From: SpSt-1165 sp964391725
Lineage (GTDB): Bacteria > Chloroflexota > Anaerolineae > Anaerolineales > Anaerolineaceae
Assembly: GCA_964391725.1 (NCBI GenBank)
Contig: CAYMNB010000009.1
Span: forward strand, 12,413-76,412
Length of the DNA stretch: 64,000 nucleotides
Reading direction: 5' to 3'
A program made the position numbers and the translations under genes. The notes under the pieces were generated by a model. That model saw only the letters and a program-made list of their open reading frames with translations. It was not told the DNA's origin and did no database searches. Of the stretch, positions 9,253 to 17,726 are shown in pieces (the first letter of the stretch is position 1; every line of letters starts with the position of its first letter).

Positions 9253-9317
9253 CTTTTTGTTCCTATACTCAAAGCACATTAATTAGAATCTTTGGTATAC
9301 AGGAGCAATAGTTATTT

Positions 9318-9515
9318 ATGGAAACCCCCAGACATTGGCGAATGCGTACCCAGCGATATGCCCTCAAAGGCGAAGTATGTGCTCACTGCGGTGCGAAAGT
9401 GTTCCCGCCCCGTCCGATCTGCCCGTATTGCGGGCATGGCTTGGTGCAGCGCACTGAACAAGAACTAACCCTCGTGATTCCTGTCGTGGAATATGCCAAG
9501 GCAGAACGAAGATAA
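9318..9515 (+). CDS. Short rubredoxin-like zinc-ribbon protein
   Basis: A 65-residue protein with the zinc ribbon of DUF35 proteins: METPRHWR start, then CxxC-x10-CxxC formed by VCAHCG and ICPYCG. It stops soon after the ribbon and lacks the OB-fold that normally follows. The next gene begins with the same METPRHWR and ribbon, then continues into the OB-fold. The two therefore look like products of a tandem duplication in which the first copy kept only the ribbon. AGGAG at 9301-9305 lies 12 nt before the ATG, rather far. It may be a real small zinc protein or a decaying copy. Confidence 0.6.
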   Translation: METPRHWRMRTQRYALKGEVCAHCGAKVFPPRPICPYCGHGLVQRTEQELTLVIPVVEYAKAERR

Positions 9516-9530
9516 ATTCAATATATAATT

Positions 9531-9944
9531 ATGGAAACTCCACGGCATTGGCGATTGAAACAGCAGCGTCTGGGCATGGCAGGTGAAATCTGCCCGTCCT
9601 GTCAGGCGTTGATCTTTCCACCGCGTGATGTTTGCCCGGAGTGCGGCGGCGAGGCCAAAACCCCCTTCTATTTCAGCGGTAAAGGTGAGGTATATTCCTT
9701 CACCACGATGTTAAGCGGGCCGGCTGGATTTGAAGAGTATGCCCCTTATGTGGTGGCGCTGGTTCAATTGGAAGAAGGCCCGATGCTGACCGCGCAACTC
9801 ACGGATGTGGATGTGGATGAGGTATTTATTGGTATGCCGGTCGAAATGGTGACGCGCAAGCTGCGCACCGACAACGGCGATGTAGGCACCATTATCTATT
9901 CCTACAAGTTCCGCCCGTTATTTGCGATGGCAAACCAGACCTGA
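9531..9944 (+). CDS. Zn-ribbon OB-fold protein (DUF35 family)
   Basis: A 137-residue member of the DUF35 family: an N-terminal rubredoxin-like zinc ribbon (ICPSCQ and VCPECGG) followed by an OB-fold (about 45-130, GKGEVYSFTTM onward). Such proteins usually act beside thiolases or HMG-CoA synthase-like enzymes as acyl-CoA binding partners. No thiolase gene is visible in this window, so its partner is unknown. It starts 15 nt after the stop of its short paralogue and shares the METPRHWR opening. No clear Shine-Dalgarno is present before the ATG, so coupled translation from the upstream gene is possible. Confidence 0.8.
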   Translation: METPRHWRLKQQRLGMAGEICPSCQALIFPPRDVCPECGGEAKTPFYFSGKGEVYSFTTMLSGPAGFEEYAPYVVALVQLEEGPMLTAQLTDVDVDEVFIGMPVEMVTRKLRTDNGDVGTIIYSYKFRPLFAMANQT

Positions 9945-9988
9945 CCTGATCAAGACATTTTCGATGTGTGTGTTTTTCACTCTCTGTC

Positions 9989-10019
9989 GAACAGAACCCG
10001 TAATGTGCGGGTTCTGTTC
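9989..10019. terminator. Bidirectional hairpin between convergent genes
   Basis: A perfect 12-bp stem (GAACAGAACCCG with CGGGTTCTGTTC) with a 7-nt loop lies between the DUF35 gene (plus) and the sugar transferase gene (minus). There is no long T-tract on either side, so it is a likely but not classical terminator for both. Confidence 0.6.
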
Positions 10020-10093
10020 CGTTAACTGCGCTTAAAAACAAAAAAAACTGGCGGTTGCTCAGTTTTTGCGGGAAGAGAGTTTTGGTATAGAAA

Positions 10094-10891
10094 TCAGGAA
10101 TGGGGAAGGGCTTTGCGCTGGGTGGAAAAGGCAATCTGGGGCTGGGGCTGCTGTTGGGGTTGTTCTTCTTGTTTCTTAAGTTTCAGTTCTTTGGTTTTGC
10201 GTTTTTTGGGGTTGATGAAGTTCATCTGCTGTGAATCGCTGGTCTTGGCTTTGGGCTCTTCCTCAACAATATCTCTGCCTTTGAATTCTTCCATGATGGC
10301 GCCATCAGTGGGGCTTACGCCTTCGCGTTTTATGACGATGATGAGGGTTTTCAGCAGAATCTTGAGGTCCAGCTTGAATGACCAGTTGTCCACATACCAG
10401 AGATCATGCGCGAAACGCTCATCCCAGGTTTGCACATTGCGGCCGTTGATCTGCGCCCAACCGGTGATGCCGGGCAAAACATCATGGCGGCGGATTTGTT
10501 CTTCGTCATAGTGTTTCAGATAACGAACCAACAACGGGCGCGGTCCGATCAGGCTCATCTCTCCGCACAGCACATTCCATAATTCGGGCAGTTCATCCAG
10601 GCTGGTATGGCGAAGAATGCCACCCAGTTTTGAGATGCGTTTTTCATCAGGAAAACGCCGTCCGCGCCGTTTGGGGGCGCGCATGGTGCGGAATTTGTAC
10701 ATGGTGAAGACTTCGCCTTTAAGACCAGGGCGTTCCTGGGCAAACAGAATCGGGGTGCCGTCAGAAATCCAAATTGCCACCGCGACCAAAAGAATGACCG
10801 GTGAGAGAAGAATTAGGAGCAGGGCAGAAACGACGATATCAAACAGGCGTTTCGACCAATGAACTCCTTCTGGTAATACCTTGAGTACCAT
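10094..10891 (-). CDS. Bacterial sugar transferase (undecaprenyl-phosphate glycosyl-1-phosphate transferase)
   Basis: A 265-residue membrane enzyme of the WcaJ/PglC-like bacterial sugar transferase family, which moves a sugar-1-phosphate from a nucleotide sugar to undecaprenyl phosphate and so starts a polysaccharide or glycan chain. A membrane segment or re-entrant helix spans about 17-40. It is followed by the conserved blocks GTPILFAQERPG, FTMYKFRTM, DELPELWNV, MSLIGPRPL and LPGITGWAQINGRN. The C-terminal 60 residues are a Lys/Gln/Pro-rich low-complexity tail not typical of the family. No other polysaccharide gene is adjacent. The ATG at 10891 has no strong ribosome site, and no better start is obvious. 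Confidence 0.9.
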   Translation of the reverse strand: MVLKVLPEGVHWSKRLFDIVVSALLLILLSPVILLVAVAIWISDGTPILFAQERPGLKGEVFTMYKFRTMRAPKRRGRRFPDEKRISKLGGILRHTSLDELPELWNVLCGEMSLIGPRPLLVRYLKHYDEEQIRRHDVLPGITGWAQINGRNVQTWDERFAHDLWYVDNWSFKLDLKILLKTLIIVIKREGVSPTDGAIMEEFKGRDIVEEEPKAKTSDSQQMNFINPKKRKTKELKLKKQEEQPQQQPQPQIAFSTQRKALPHS

Positions 10892-11009
10892 AGTTACATT
10901 TTACCAAAGTCAAGGGTTTTTAAGCCAAAAAGGGCTGTCTCGTAGGGTTTTCGTCAGATACATGGGTGAATTTTGTTAATAAATATGCAGTTTTTATGCC
11001 AAATTCACC

Positions 11010-12026
11010 CTAAAAACCGGGTATTTTGATCTCAGGGGCAATACTTTCGCCCGCCTCGCTGATGAAATCGGCAGGTTCGTCATACAACAAACCCATTTGA
11101 GAATGCATGACGCGGCTGCCTCTGATCCAATAGAAGGTCTGGTCATATTCACGCCAGGTACGCACATACAGAACGCCATTTTGGTTAACAGCATAACCAA
11201 AAAACGGCATGGGTTCTTGTTGAGAATCGAACGAAAGATAATGACGGCTATTGCTGATATCCGCTATCGTACGATACATGTAGGAGCCCTGCAAGATGCG
11301 TGACATGGGAGCGTCTTCCAATGTTATCAATAATGGTTCAGAGGAGTAATTTTCCGCTGTGAAGAACAGGCTGTACTCGTCGGCAATCATGCCGCGAAAC
11401 GGCACCGGATCGGGAAACCAGATCAGGTCTCCGCTGGACAAGAGGTCGAAACTGCCGTATTCATTGAGCAAAAAAGTGTCGATGGTATTGACTGCCCACA
11501 ATTGGACTTCGGCTGCATTGTTGAATGGATCAATGAAGGTCAGGTTGCCATTGGATTCATACACAAAGTCCCAGCCGTCCGGCAGGCTGATCGAGAGCGG
11601 CGGCAGGCGGAAGTAGCGCTCATCAGAAAGTTCGTATAGTTCAGCCTGCGGCTGCAGCATGATTTGATCAAAATGGTCATCATTCAATTCGCTCTCGACA
11701 ACCGCGGGGGTCGGGGTGTTTTCTTCTGCAGTTGTTGGGGTGGGCGTGGGCAGTTCCGGTTCAGCTTGATTTGCGAGCAAGGCCTGTGTGGGCAGGCTGT
11801 CGATCTCCTGCTGTAATTGTGCCAGTTCCTGCTGTGATTGATCAGCGCGGGCTGCCAGGGTTTTTTGCTGGTTCATCACATTACCGGTCAGAGCGTTGAG
11901 GTGATTGACCTGCCGGTCAAGCATCAGCACCCAGCCTGCAAGGATGATAACCCCCAGCAGGATTAAGGCTGTCATTCCCAAATTAAGCGAAACCAACAAA
12001 TTGCTCTGGTTATTTTCTTTGTCCAT
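11010..12026 (-). CDS. Membrane-anchored protein with coiled coil and Thr/Pro linker, function unknown
   Basis: A 338-residue protein from the ATG at 12026. The frame is open to 12119 with another ATG at 12047, but the N-terminal segment looks most natural here. Residues 15-36 form one membrane helix, 36-78 a Gln-rich coiled coil, and 88-108 a PTPTPTT-type linker. About 125-338 form an external domain beginning LPPLSISLPDGWDF, which recalls PsbP/lipoprotein-type beta folds found in exported proteins. I do not recognise a family with certainty. It lies between the sugar transferase and a divergent UroD-family gene, and nothing around it indicates a job. Confidence 0.7.
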   Translation of the reverse strand: MDKENNQSNLLVSLNLGMTALILLGVIILAGWVLMLDRQVNHLNALTGNVMNQQKTLAARADQSQQELAQLQQEIDSLPTQALLANQAEPELPTPTPTTAEENTPTPAVVESELNDDHFDQIMLQPQAELYELSDERYFRLPPLSISLPDGWDFVYESNGNLTFIDPFNNAAEVQLWAVNTIDTFLLNEYGSFDLLSSGDLIWFPDPVPFRGMIADEYSLFFTAENYSSEPLLITLEDAPMSRILQGSYMYRTIADISNSRHYLSFDSQQEPMPFFGYAVNQNGVLYVRTWREYDQTFYWIRGSRVMHSQMGLLYDEPADFISEAGESIAPEIKIPGF

Positions 12027-12216
12027 ACCAGATCCGCGATTGTTCATGGTGCTTTTATTGTATGAAGGGCGGTTGAATTGGTCAAGCTTTCGGCAACTTT
12101 CAATTCTGGCAAGCGACACTATTGCTGATTGGAAAAAATGTTAACCATTGTTGGCGGAGTAAATTTGTTTGATACAATCATATTGAGTATTTGGATTCAT
12201 CTTTGGGAGAACCTCT

Positions 12217-13278
12217 ATGGGTGTTGATGCTTCTTTCGATATAGATGCTGTGCTGCCGCCGGCAGGTGAACCTGATTTTACCCAGTTGCTGCGGGTGCTG
12301 CGACGAGAAGAACCCCATCGCCCGACTTTGTTTGAATTCTTTCTGAATGACCGTCTGTATGAAAAGCTGGCAGGCAAGAAAATTTCGCCAGAGATGGAGT
12401 GGATCGCCTATGAGCGGGTGCGTTTTGCGGCGTACCCGCGGGCTGGTTATGACTATGTGACCGTGAAAGTGCCTGGCTTTGAATTTCCGCACGGAGAACA
12501 GGCGCATGACGCTTCCGTGTCGCAGAATGAAGGTGCGATGATCTCAGACCGCGCCAGCATGGAGGCTTACCCATGGATCGAAGCGGAAACGGCGCGCTAT
12601 GACTGGCTGGAAGAGCTGGCGCAATATCTGGCGCCGGGAATGAAAATGGTGATCTGGGGGCCTGGCGGGGTGCTGGAAAATGCCATTGCGTTGGTGGGGT
12701 ATGAAAACCTGTGCCTGTTGATCATGGATGATCCCGATTTTGCCATGGAGCTGTTTGCTAACATTGGCAGCCGTCTGGAGCGCTATTATCAGATTACTGC
12801 AGCCTATGATTTTGTCGGCGCTTGCATTTCTAACGATGATTGGGGTTTCAAGACCCAGACCTTGTTCTCGCCACGCGCCATGCGCCAGTTCGTGTTTCCG
12901 TGGCACAAGCGCATTGTGGAACAGATTCATGCGGCTGGCAAGCCTGCTATTCTGCATTCGTGCGGCAACTTTCTCAAGGTGCTGGATGACATCGTGGACG
13001 ACATGCAGTTTGATGCACGCCATTCCTACGAAGATACCATTATGCCCGTTGAAGAAGCGTATGAAGACCACCATCACCGCCTGGCGATTTTGGGCGGGAT
13101 CGATGTGGATTTTGTCTGCCGCGCGCCCATAGAAACCATTGAAGAACGCTGCCGCCAAATGCTGGCAAGGGTCAGAGGGCGCGGCGGGTATGCATTGGGG
13201 ACAGGTAACAGTGTGCCGGCCTACGTGCCGGACGAAGGATATTTTGCTATGATTCGCACGGCTCTGCAGATGCGGTGA
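12217..13278 (+). CDS. Uroporphyrinogen decarboxylase family protein (MtaA/CmuA-like)
   Basis: A 353-residue TIM-barrel protein of the UroD superfamily. The block ILHSCGNF (245-252, His247 and Cys249) is the zinc-binding type motif of corrinoid methyltransferases (MtaA, CmuA) rather than of true HemE, which argues against a haem-pathway role. GTGNSVPAYVP near the C-terminus is also typical of the non-HemE branch. The substrate is not known. GGGAGA sits before the ATG. The next gene, pfkA-like, starts 38 nt downstream and may be co-transcribed. Another UroD-family gene enters the window at its right edge. Confidence 0.8.
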   Translation: MGVDASFDIDAVLPPAGEPDFTQLLRVLRREEPHRPTLFEFFLNDRLYEKLAGKKISPEMEWIAYERVRFAAYPRAGYDYVTVKVPGFEFPHGEQAHDASVSQNEGAMISDRASMEAYPWIEAETARYDWLEELAQYLAPGMKMVIWGPGGVLENAIALVGYENLCLLIMDDPDFAMELFANIGSRLERYYQITAAYDFVGACISNDDWGFKTQTLFSPRAMRQFVFPWHKRIVEQIHAAGKPAILHSCGNFLKVLDDIVDDMQFDARHSYEDTIMPVEEAYEDHHHRLAILGGIDVDFVCRAPIETIEERCRQMLARVRGRGGYALGTGNSVPAYVPDEGYFAMIRTALQMR

Positions 13279-13316
13279 TATCATAGATATTAAGCAAACA
13301 GGTTAAAGGAGAGAAG

Positions 13317-14414
13317 ATGATGGCCAAACACATAGGAATCCTGACAGCAGATGGTGACAGTCCGGGATTGAATGCCGCCATTCGCGCTTTTGGCAAGTCT
13401 GCCATCGGGCATCATGGGTATCGTATCACCGGATTTCTGGATGGTTTTCATGGCTTACAAACCAATACTGCCATGGAGATGTCAGCGGGTGATTTTTCGG
13501 GTATTTTAACCGCTGGCGGCACCACGTTGGGCACCAGCCGCCTGAAGATAGATGACCTGGAACCACTGATCGCTTCTCTTGAAGAACATGAACTCGACGG
13601 GCTGGTTTGTTTTGGCGGCAAGGACACGCAACACCTGGCGTACCGCCTGAAACAAGCCGGGGTGAATGTAATCACGCTGCCCAAAAGCATCACCAACCAC
13701 ATTCCCAAAACCGACCGCTGTATTGGTTTTGACAGCGCTCTGACAGTGGCGGCTGAATCCATAGACCGGCTGCACACCACCGCCCACAGCCACCATCGTA
13801 TCATTGTGGTGGAGATCATGGGCGACGATGCAGGCTGGCTGGCGCTGGGGGCCGGCATTGCTGGCGGGGCGGATGTGATCCTGATCCCAGAGATCCCCTA
13901 TCATGTGGACAGCGTGGCGGAGACGATTCTGGAACGCAGCCGCAAAGGCAAGCGTTTCAGCCTGGTGGCGGTGGCAGAAGGGGCGATCTCCGAAGAAGAT
14001 CATCAATTTTTCTTGAAGGCGCGCGAGGTGAATCAATTTTTGCGTTCGGGCAGTGATGATTATCAGGAGGTCGAATCTCAGTTAATGCAATTGGAAGAAG
14101 ACTTTACTGGTAAGACCATTGACCTGGCGCAGCGATTGAACCAGGCGACCCAATTGGATACCCGCATCACCATTCTTGGTTTTCTGCAGCGCGGCGGTGC
14201 CCCCACCGCTACAGACCGACTGCTGGCAACGACGCTGGGTACCAGCGCGGCGCTGCTGGCGGCTGATAACCACTGGGGGGTGATGGTGGCGAATCAGGGC
14301 GGGGAGGTAGTGCCGGTTGCGCTGGAGGAAGTGATCCAGGGTGAGAAAACCGTGCCGCTCGACCATCCCTGGGTGATGAGCGCACGTGCGGTTGGCACCA
14401 ATCTGGGCGACTGA
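13317..14414 (+). CDS. 6-phosphofructokinase family protein with substituted catalytic residues
   Basis: A 365-residue PfkA-family protein. The fold signature is clear: GILTADGDSPGLNAAIR at the N-terminus, GGTTLGTSR (67-75), IPE-like LIPEIPY, and LGFLQRGGAPTATDR. However, several active-site residues are changed. The GGDGS/GGDDS motif reads GGKDT (100-104). The catalytic TIDND reads SITNH (124-128), so both aspartates are missing. MGR, whose Arg binds fructose 6-phosphate, reads MGD (168-170). The codons are clear in the sequence (AGC ATC ACC AAC CAC). It may therefore use another substrate, be regulatory, or be inactive. ATGs occur at 13317 and 13320 behind AAAGGAGAG. Family membership is firm, activity is doubtful. 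Confidence 0.85.
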   Translation: MMAKHIGILTADGDSPGLNAAIRAFGKSAIGHHGYRITGFLDGFHGLQTNTAMEMSAGDFSGILTAGGTTLGTSRLKIDDLEPLIASLEEHELDGLVCFGGKDTQHLAYRLKQAGVNVITLPKSITNHIPKTDRCIGFDSALTVAAESIDRLHTTAHSHHRIIVVEIMGDDAGWLALGAGIAGGADVILIPEIPYHVDSVAETILERSRKGKRFSLVAVAEGAISEEDHQFFLKAREVNQFLRSGSDDYQEVESQLMQLEEDFTGKTIDLAQRLNQATQLDTRITILGFLQRGGAPTATDRLLATTLGTSAALLAADNHWGVMVANQGGEVVPVALEEVIQGEKTVPLDHPWVMSARAVGTNLGD

Positions 14415-14481
14415 GCCTTTCTGCAGAAAAAAGCAATTGCTTTGTCAATGTTTCCAATGACGGGTAGGTTATAATAGCTGC

Positions 14482-15384
14482 ATGCGCACACAACCACGGG
14501 ATTATCATCACGTAGCCATCATCACACACCCAAACCACGCAGAAACCGATGCGCTGGTAGTGGAGGTGCGTCAATTCTTGATAGGCAGCGGGGTGGAGGA
14601 TATTTGTTCTTTCACCTTTGAACAGGATGATCCACCGCAGTGTTTGTGGGAGCAGGAACTGGATTTGGTGATCACAATCGGCGGCGACGGCACTATGCTG
14701 CGTGCCAGCCATTTGTGCGGGCCACGCGGCATCCCCTTGATTGGTATCAATATGGGCCGGCTGGGTTTTCTGACTGAGTTGACCCGTGATAATTGGCAGG
14801 ATCATCTGCCGACCTTGTTTGGGCCAGATTCACCCGCCCGCCTGGAGCAGCGTATGATGCTGCACGGCGTGCATTCACGCGGTGACAAAGTGTTGCATGA
14901 ATGGGATGTGTTGAATGACCTGGTGGTGGTGCGCGGGCGCTTCGTGCGCCCGATCACGCTCAGTGTAAGTGTGAACCAGACTCCGATTGTAGGCTATGTA
15001 GCGGATGGTTTAATCGTTTCTTCTGCCACCGGTTCCACCGCTTATTCACTGGCGGTGGGCGGGCCGATCCTGCTGCCAGAAATGCGCAACATGGTCATCA
15101 TCCCCATCAGTCCCCATTTCTCCATCGATCGTGCGTTTGTGCTATCTGACCAGGACGAGGTTTCGATTCGCCTGGAAACCGAACATGAAGCCGTGATCAG
15201 CCCGGATGGCAAACAATCCGTGATGATCGAAAATGGCGATGTGCTGACGGTCAGCGCCAGCACGTTCACAGCTGATTTTGTGCGTTTTTCGTCAAAGCGC
15301 GCCTTCTATCGCAATATCATACAATATATGGAGCGCAACCCGATTGCGCTCAAATTGTACAACGAGAATGCTGAACAGGATTGA
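14482..15384 (+). CDS. nadK: NAD kinase
   Basis: A 300-residue NAD kinase, which phosphorylates NAD to NADP in the cytoplasm. The ATP/polyphosphate motif GGDG lies at 67-70 (TIGGDGTMLRAS), the second family block reads VLNDLVV (NE usually, ND here), and the Gly-rich block GSTAYSLAVGGPI is present. Length fits the family. A perfect TATAAT at 14470-14475 lies just upstream, but the only TTGTCA candidate is 22 nt before it, so the promoter is uncertain. The next gene starts 3 nt after its stop, so nadK, the B-box protein and recN form one transcription unit. Confidence 0.95.
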   Translation: MRTQPRDYHHVAIITHPNHAETDALVVEVRQFLIGSGVEDICSFTFEQDDPPQCLWEQELDLVITIGGDGTMLRASHLCGPRGIPLIGINMGRLGFLTELTRDNWQDHLPTLFGPDSPARLEQRMMLHGVHSRGDKVLHEWDVLNDLVVVRGRFVRPITLSVSVNQTPIVGYVADGLIVSSATGSTAYSLAVGGPILLPEMRNMVIIPISPHFSIDRAFVLSDQDEVSIRLETEHEAVISPDGKQSVMIENGDVLTVSASTFTADFVRFSSKRAFYRNIIQYMERNPIALKLYNENAEQD

Positions 15385-15387
15385 TGC

Positions 15388-15945
15388 ATGACCGAAGACC
15401 AGGCAAAAACCTTCTGCCACAATCACCCCACGGTGGAAACCGCGTTGCGCTGCAACCAGTGCGGTGAATATATCTGCGCCAATTGTGCCGTACATACCCC
15501 CACGGGCTATCGCTGCAAGGATTGTCTCCGCCAACAGCAGAAGAAGTTTGATACCAGCCAGCCGATGGATCTTGTTTTTGCGGTGGTGGTAGCGGGTGTG
15601 CTGTCATTTCTTGGCAGCCTGGTGATCAGCTGGGTGGTTGGGTTTTGGGGGTTTCTGTCCATTTTTCTGGCGCCGATCGCCGGCACCATCATCGGCGAGG
15701 CGGCCCGCAAGGTAACCGGACGCCGTCGGTCGAAGAAGCTGTTTGTTTCAGTGGCGGTGGCTACAGCACTTGGTGCACTGCCGCTGTTCATTTTTAGTCT
15801 GCTTGGGTTTCTCCTTACCCTGGGGAGCGGGGCGGGTGGTTGGTTATCGATCTTGCGGCCGGTGTGGTTTGGTTATTATCTGGTGACGGTGACCACCACG
15901 GCGTATTTCCGTATCTCCGGTCAACCGTTGCGGTTGAAACGATAA
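15388..15945 (+). CDS. B-box-like zinc finger membrane protein
   Basis: A 185-residue protein. Residues 10-46 carry eight Cys/His pairs in a B-box-like order (FCHNHP, CNQCG, CANCAVH, CKDC), probably binding two zinc ions. Three or four hydrophobic segments follow (about 58-80, 82-100, 118-140, 150-172). This architecture, a cytoplasmic zinc finger before a small membrane domain, is widespread in Chloroflexota and other bacteria, but its role is unknown. It sits between nadK and recN with almost no spacing, so it is co-transcribed with them. Confidence 0.75.
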   Translation: MTEDQAKTFCHNHPTVETALRCNQCGEYICANCAVHTPTGYRCKDCLRQQQKKFDTSQPMDLVFAVVVAGVLSFLGSLVISWVVGFWGFLSIFLAPIAGTIIGEAARKVTGRRRSKKLFVSVAVATALGALPLFIFSLLGFLLTLGSGAGGWLSILRPVWFGYYLVTVTTTAYFRISGQPLRLKR

Positions 15946-15964
15946 GGCGGACGGGCAGCGCGTT

Positions 15965-17713
15965 ATGTTGAAGGAATTGCGAATCCAGGATTTTGCCATC
16001 ATTGAAGAGTTGAACCTTGCCTTCGGTTCCGGTCTGGTGATCTTGACCGGTGAAACTGGCGCGGGCAAATCTATTTTGCTGGACGCAATTCTGACATTGG
16101 TGGGGGCGCCGGGTGATATGACCTTTATCCGCAAAGGGGCTGAACGCGCCATTGTAGAGGGTACCTTCACTCTTAATCCTTCTTTGCATGAGGGACTGAT
16201 TGCGATCTTAAAAGAAGAGGAACTGTTGCTGGATGAGCATGAATTGACCTTATCGCGAGAACTGCGCAGCAGCGGACGTTCGCTGGCGCGGGTGAACGGG
16301 GTCAGCGCTTCCGCCAGGGTGGTGCGCTCATTGAGTGAGTACTTACTTGATATTCACGGCCAGGCGGAGCATCTTTCGTTGTTGAACACACGCCAGCATA
16401 TCAAGCTGCTGGATCGTTATGCCAATGTCGACGGGGCGCTGGCAGATTATCAGAAGGAATACCGTGCTTTGCAGCAACTGCGGCGTGAACTGGCAGACCT
16501 GCGCCAGGCGCAGTTGGATGCCGAACGCCGTATGGATTTGCTGGAGTTTCAAGCAGGCGAAATTGAGGCAGCAGGTGTCAAGCCGGGGGAAGATGAAACC
16601 CTGAAGCAGGAACGCGACCGCCTGGCGAATGCCGAAACACTCAGCCAGCTGGCATCACAGAGCCTGTTCTTGATCGAAGAAGGCGATGAACAGGTACCGG
16701 CAGTATCAGACCTGTTGGGCGAGATCAGCGCTGCCGTGCTGGACCTGGCAAAATTGGACAAAGCACAGCAAGGGTTGGCGGACACCTCTGAATTGATCAT
16801 TGACCAGCTGGCGGAACTGGAGCGCTCGCTGCATGACTATCTTGAAACCATCGAGTTTAACCCGGCGCGCCTGAACCAGGTGGAAGAACGGGTGGACCTG
16901 CTCAACCGCCTTAAGCGTAAATATGGCGGCAGGCTGGAGGCGGTGATTGCCTTTGGCAAACGCTGCCGTGATGAAATCGAAACCATCACCCACGCTGATG
17001 AACGTATCGAAGTGCTGGAACAAAAAGAACAGGAATACCTGACAATCTTGAGCGACAAAGCTATGGGTATCTCGGCCGCACGAGCCATGGCTGCTGTGGC
17101 GATGGGCAAAGGCATCGAACAGGAGTTGAATGACCTCAACATGAGCGGCGCACAATTTCAGGTTTCCTTCAACCACCAACCAGATGAAAATGGATTGCTG
17201 ATCGCCAGCGGTGAGCGGGTGGCATTCAGCGAAAACGGCATTGATGTGGTCGAGTTCCTCATCGCCCCGAACCAGGGCGAGGGTTTCAAACCGCTGGTCA
17301 AAATTGCCTCAGGCGGTGAGACCTCCCGTTTGATGTTGGCGCTGAAGAATGTGTTGACCAAAGCCGACACCATTCCTACGCTGATCTTCGATGAGATTGA
17401 TCAGGGCATTGGCGGGCGGGTTGGTTTCATCGTCGGAGAGAAATTGTGGCGATTGGCGCGCGAACACCAGGTGTTGTGCGTGACGCACCTGCCGCAATTG
17501 GCGGCTTTTGGCGACAGGCATTATCACATCGCGAAGCAAATCACGGAGGATGAACGCACGGTTACCCGTGTGGAACTGGTGGAAGGGGAGCGGCGTTTAC
17601 AGGAATTGGCCGCCATGCTGGGCGGCGTGGGCGACACCAGCTTGCAGGCAGCCGAAGAGTTACAGCAGCGCGCCAGGGAACGTCAGCAGGTGCTGGCTGC
17701 GCGATTGGACTGA
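15965..17713 (+). CDS. recN: DNA repair protein RecN
   Basis: A 582-residue SMC-like ATPase involved in double-strand break repair. Walker A GETGAGKS lies at 29-36, followed by two long coiled-coil arms (about 150-380). A signature-type SGGETSRLMLALK, Walker B LIFDEIDQGIGG and a histidine switch (CVTHLPQLAAFGD) lie near the C-terminus. Length agrees with the family. It follows the B-box gene by 19 nt and ends 13 nt before the convergent EFR1 gene, with no room for an obvious terminator between them. Confidence 0.95.
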   Translation: MLKELRIQDFAIIEELNLAFGSGLVILTGETGAGKSILLDAILTLVGAPGDMTFIRKGAERAIVEGTFTLNPSLHEGLIAILKEEELLLDEHELTLSRELRSSGRSLARVNGVSASARVVRSLSEYLLDIHGQAEHLSLLNTRQHIKLLDRYANVDGALADYQKEYRALQQLRRELADLRQAQLDAERRMDLLEFQAGEIEAAGVKPGEDETLKQERDRLANAETLSQLASQSLFLIEEGDEQVPAVSDLLGEISAAVLDLAKLDKAQQGLADTSELIIDQLAELERSLHDYLETIEFNPARLNQVEERVDLLNRLKRKYGGRLEAVIAFGKRCRDEIETITHADERIEVLEQKEQEYLTILSDKAMGISAARAMAAVAMGKGIEQELNDLNMSGAQFQVSFNHQPDENGLLIASGERVAFSENGIDVVEFLIAPNQGEGFKPLVKIASGGETSRLMLALKNVLTKADTIPTLIFDEIDQGIGGRVGFIVGEKLWRLAREHQVLCVTHLPQLAAFGDRHYHIAKQITEDERTVTRVELVEGERRLQELAAMLGGVGDTSLQAAEELQQRARERQQVLAARLD

Positions 17714-17726
17714 AGCAATCTGGTTA

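Noticed and set aside
12217..13278. Call as hemE
   Set aside because: The HxC motif and sequence pattern fit the MtaA/CmuA branch, and no haem genes are adjacent.
14442..14475. TTGTCA and TATAAT before nadK
   Set aside because: The spacer is 22 nt, outside the usual range, so it is not called as a promoter.
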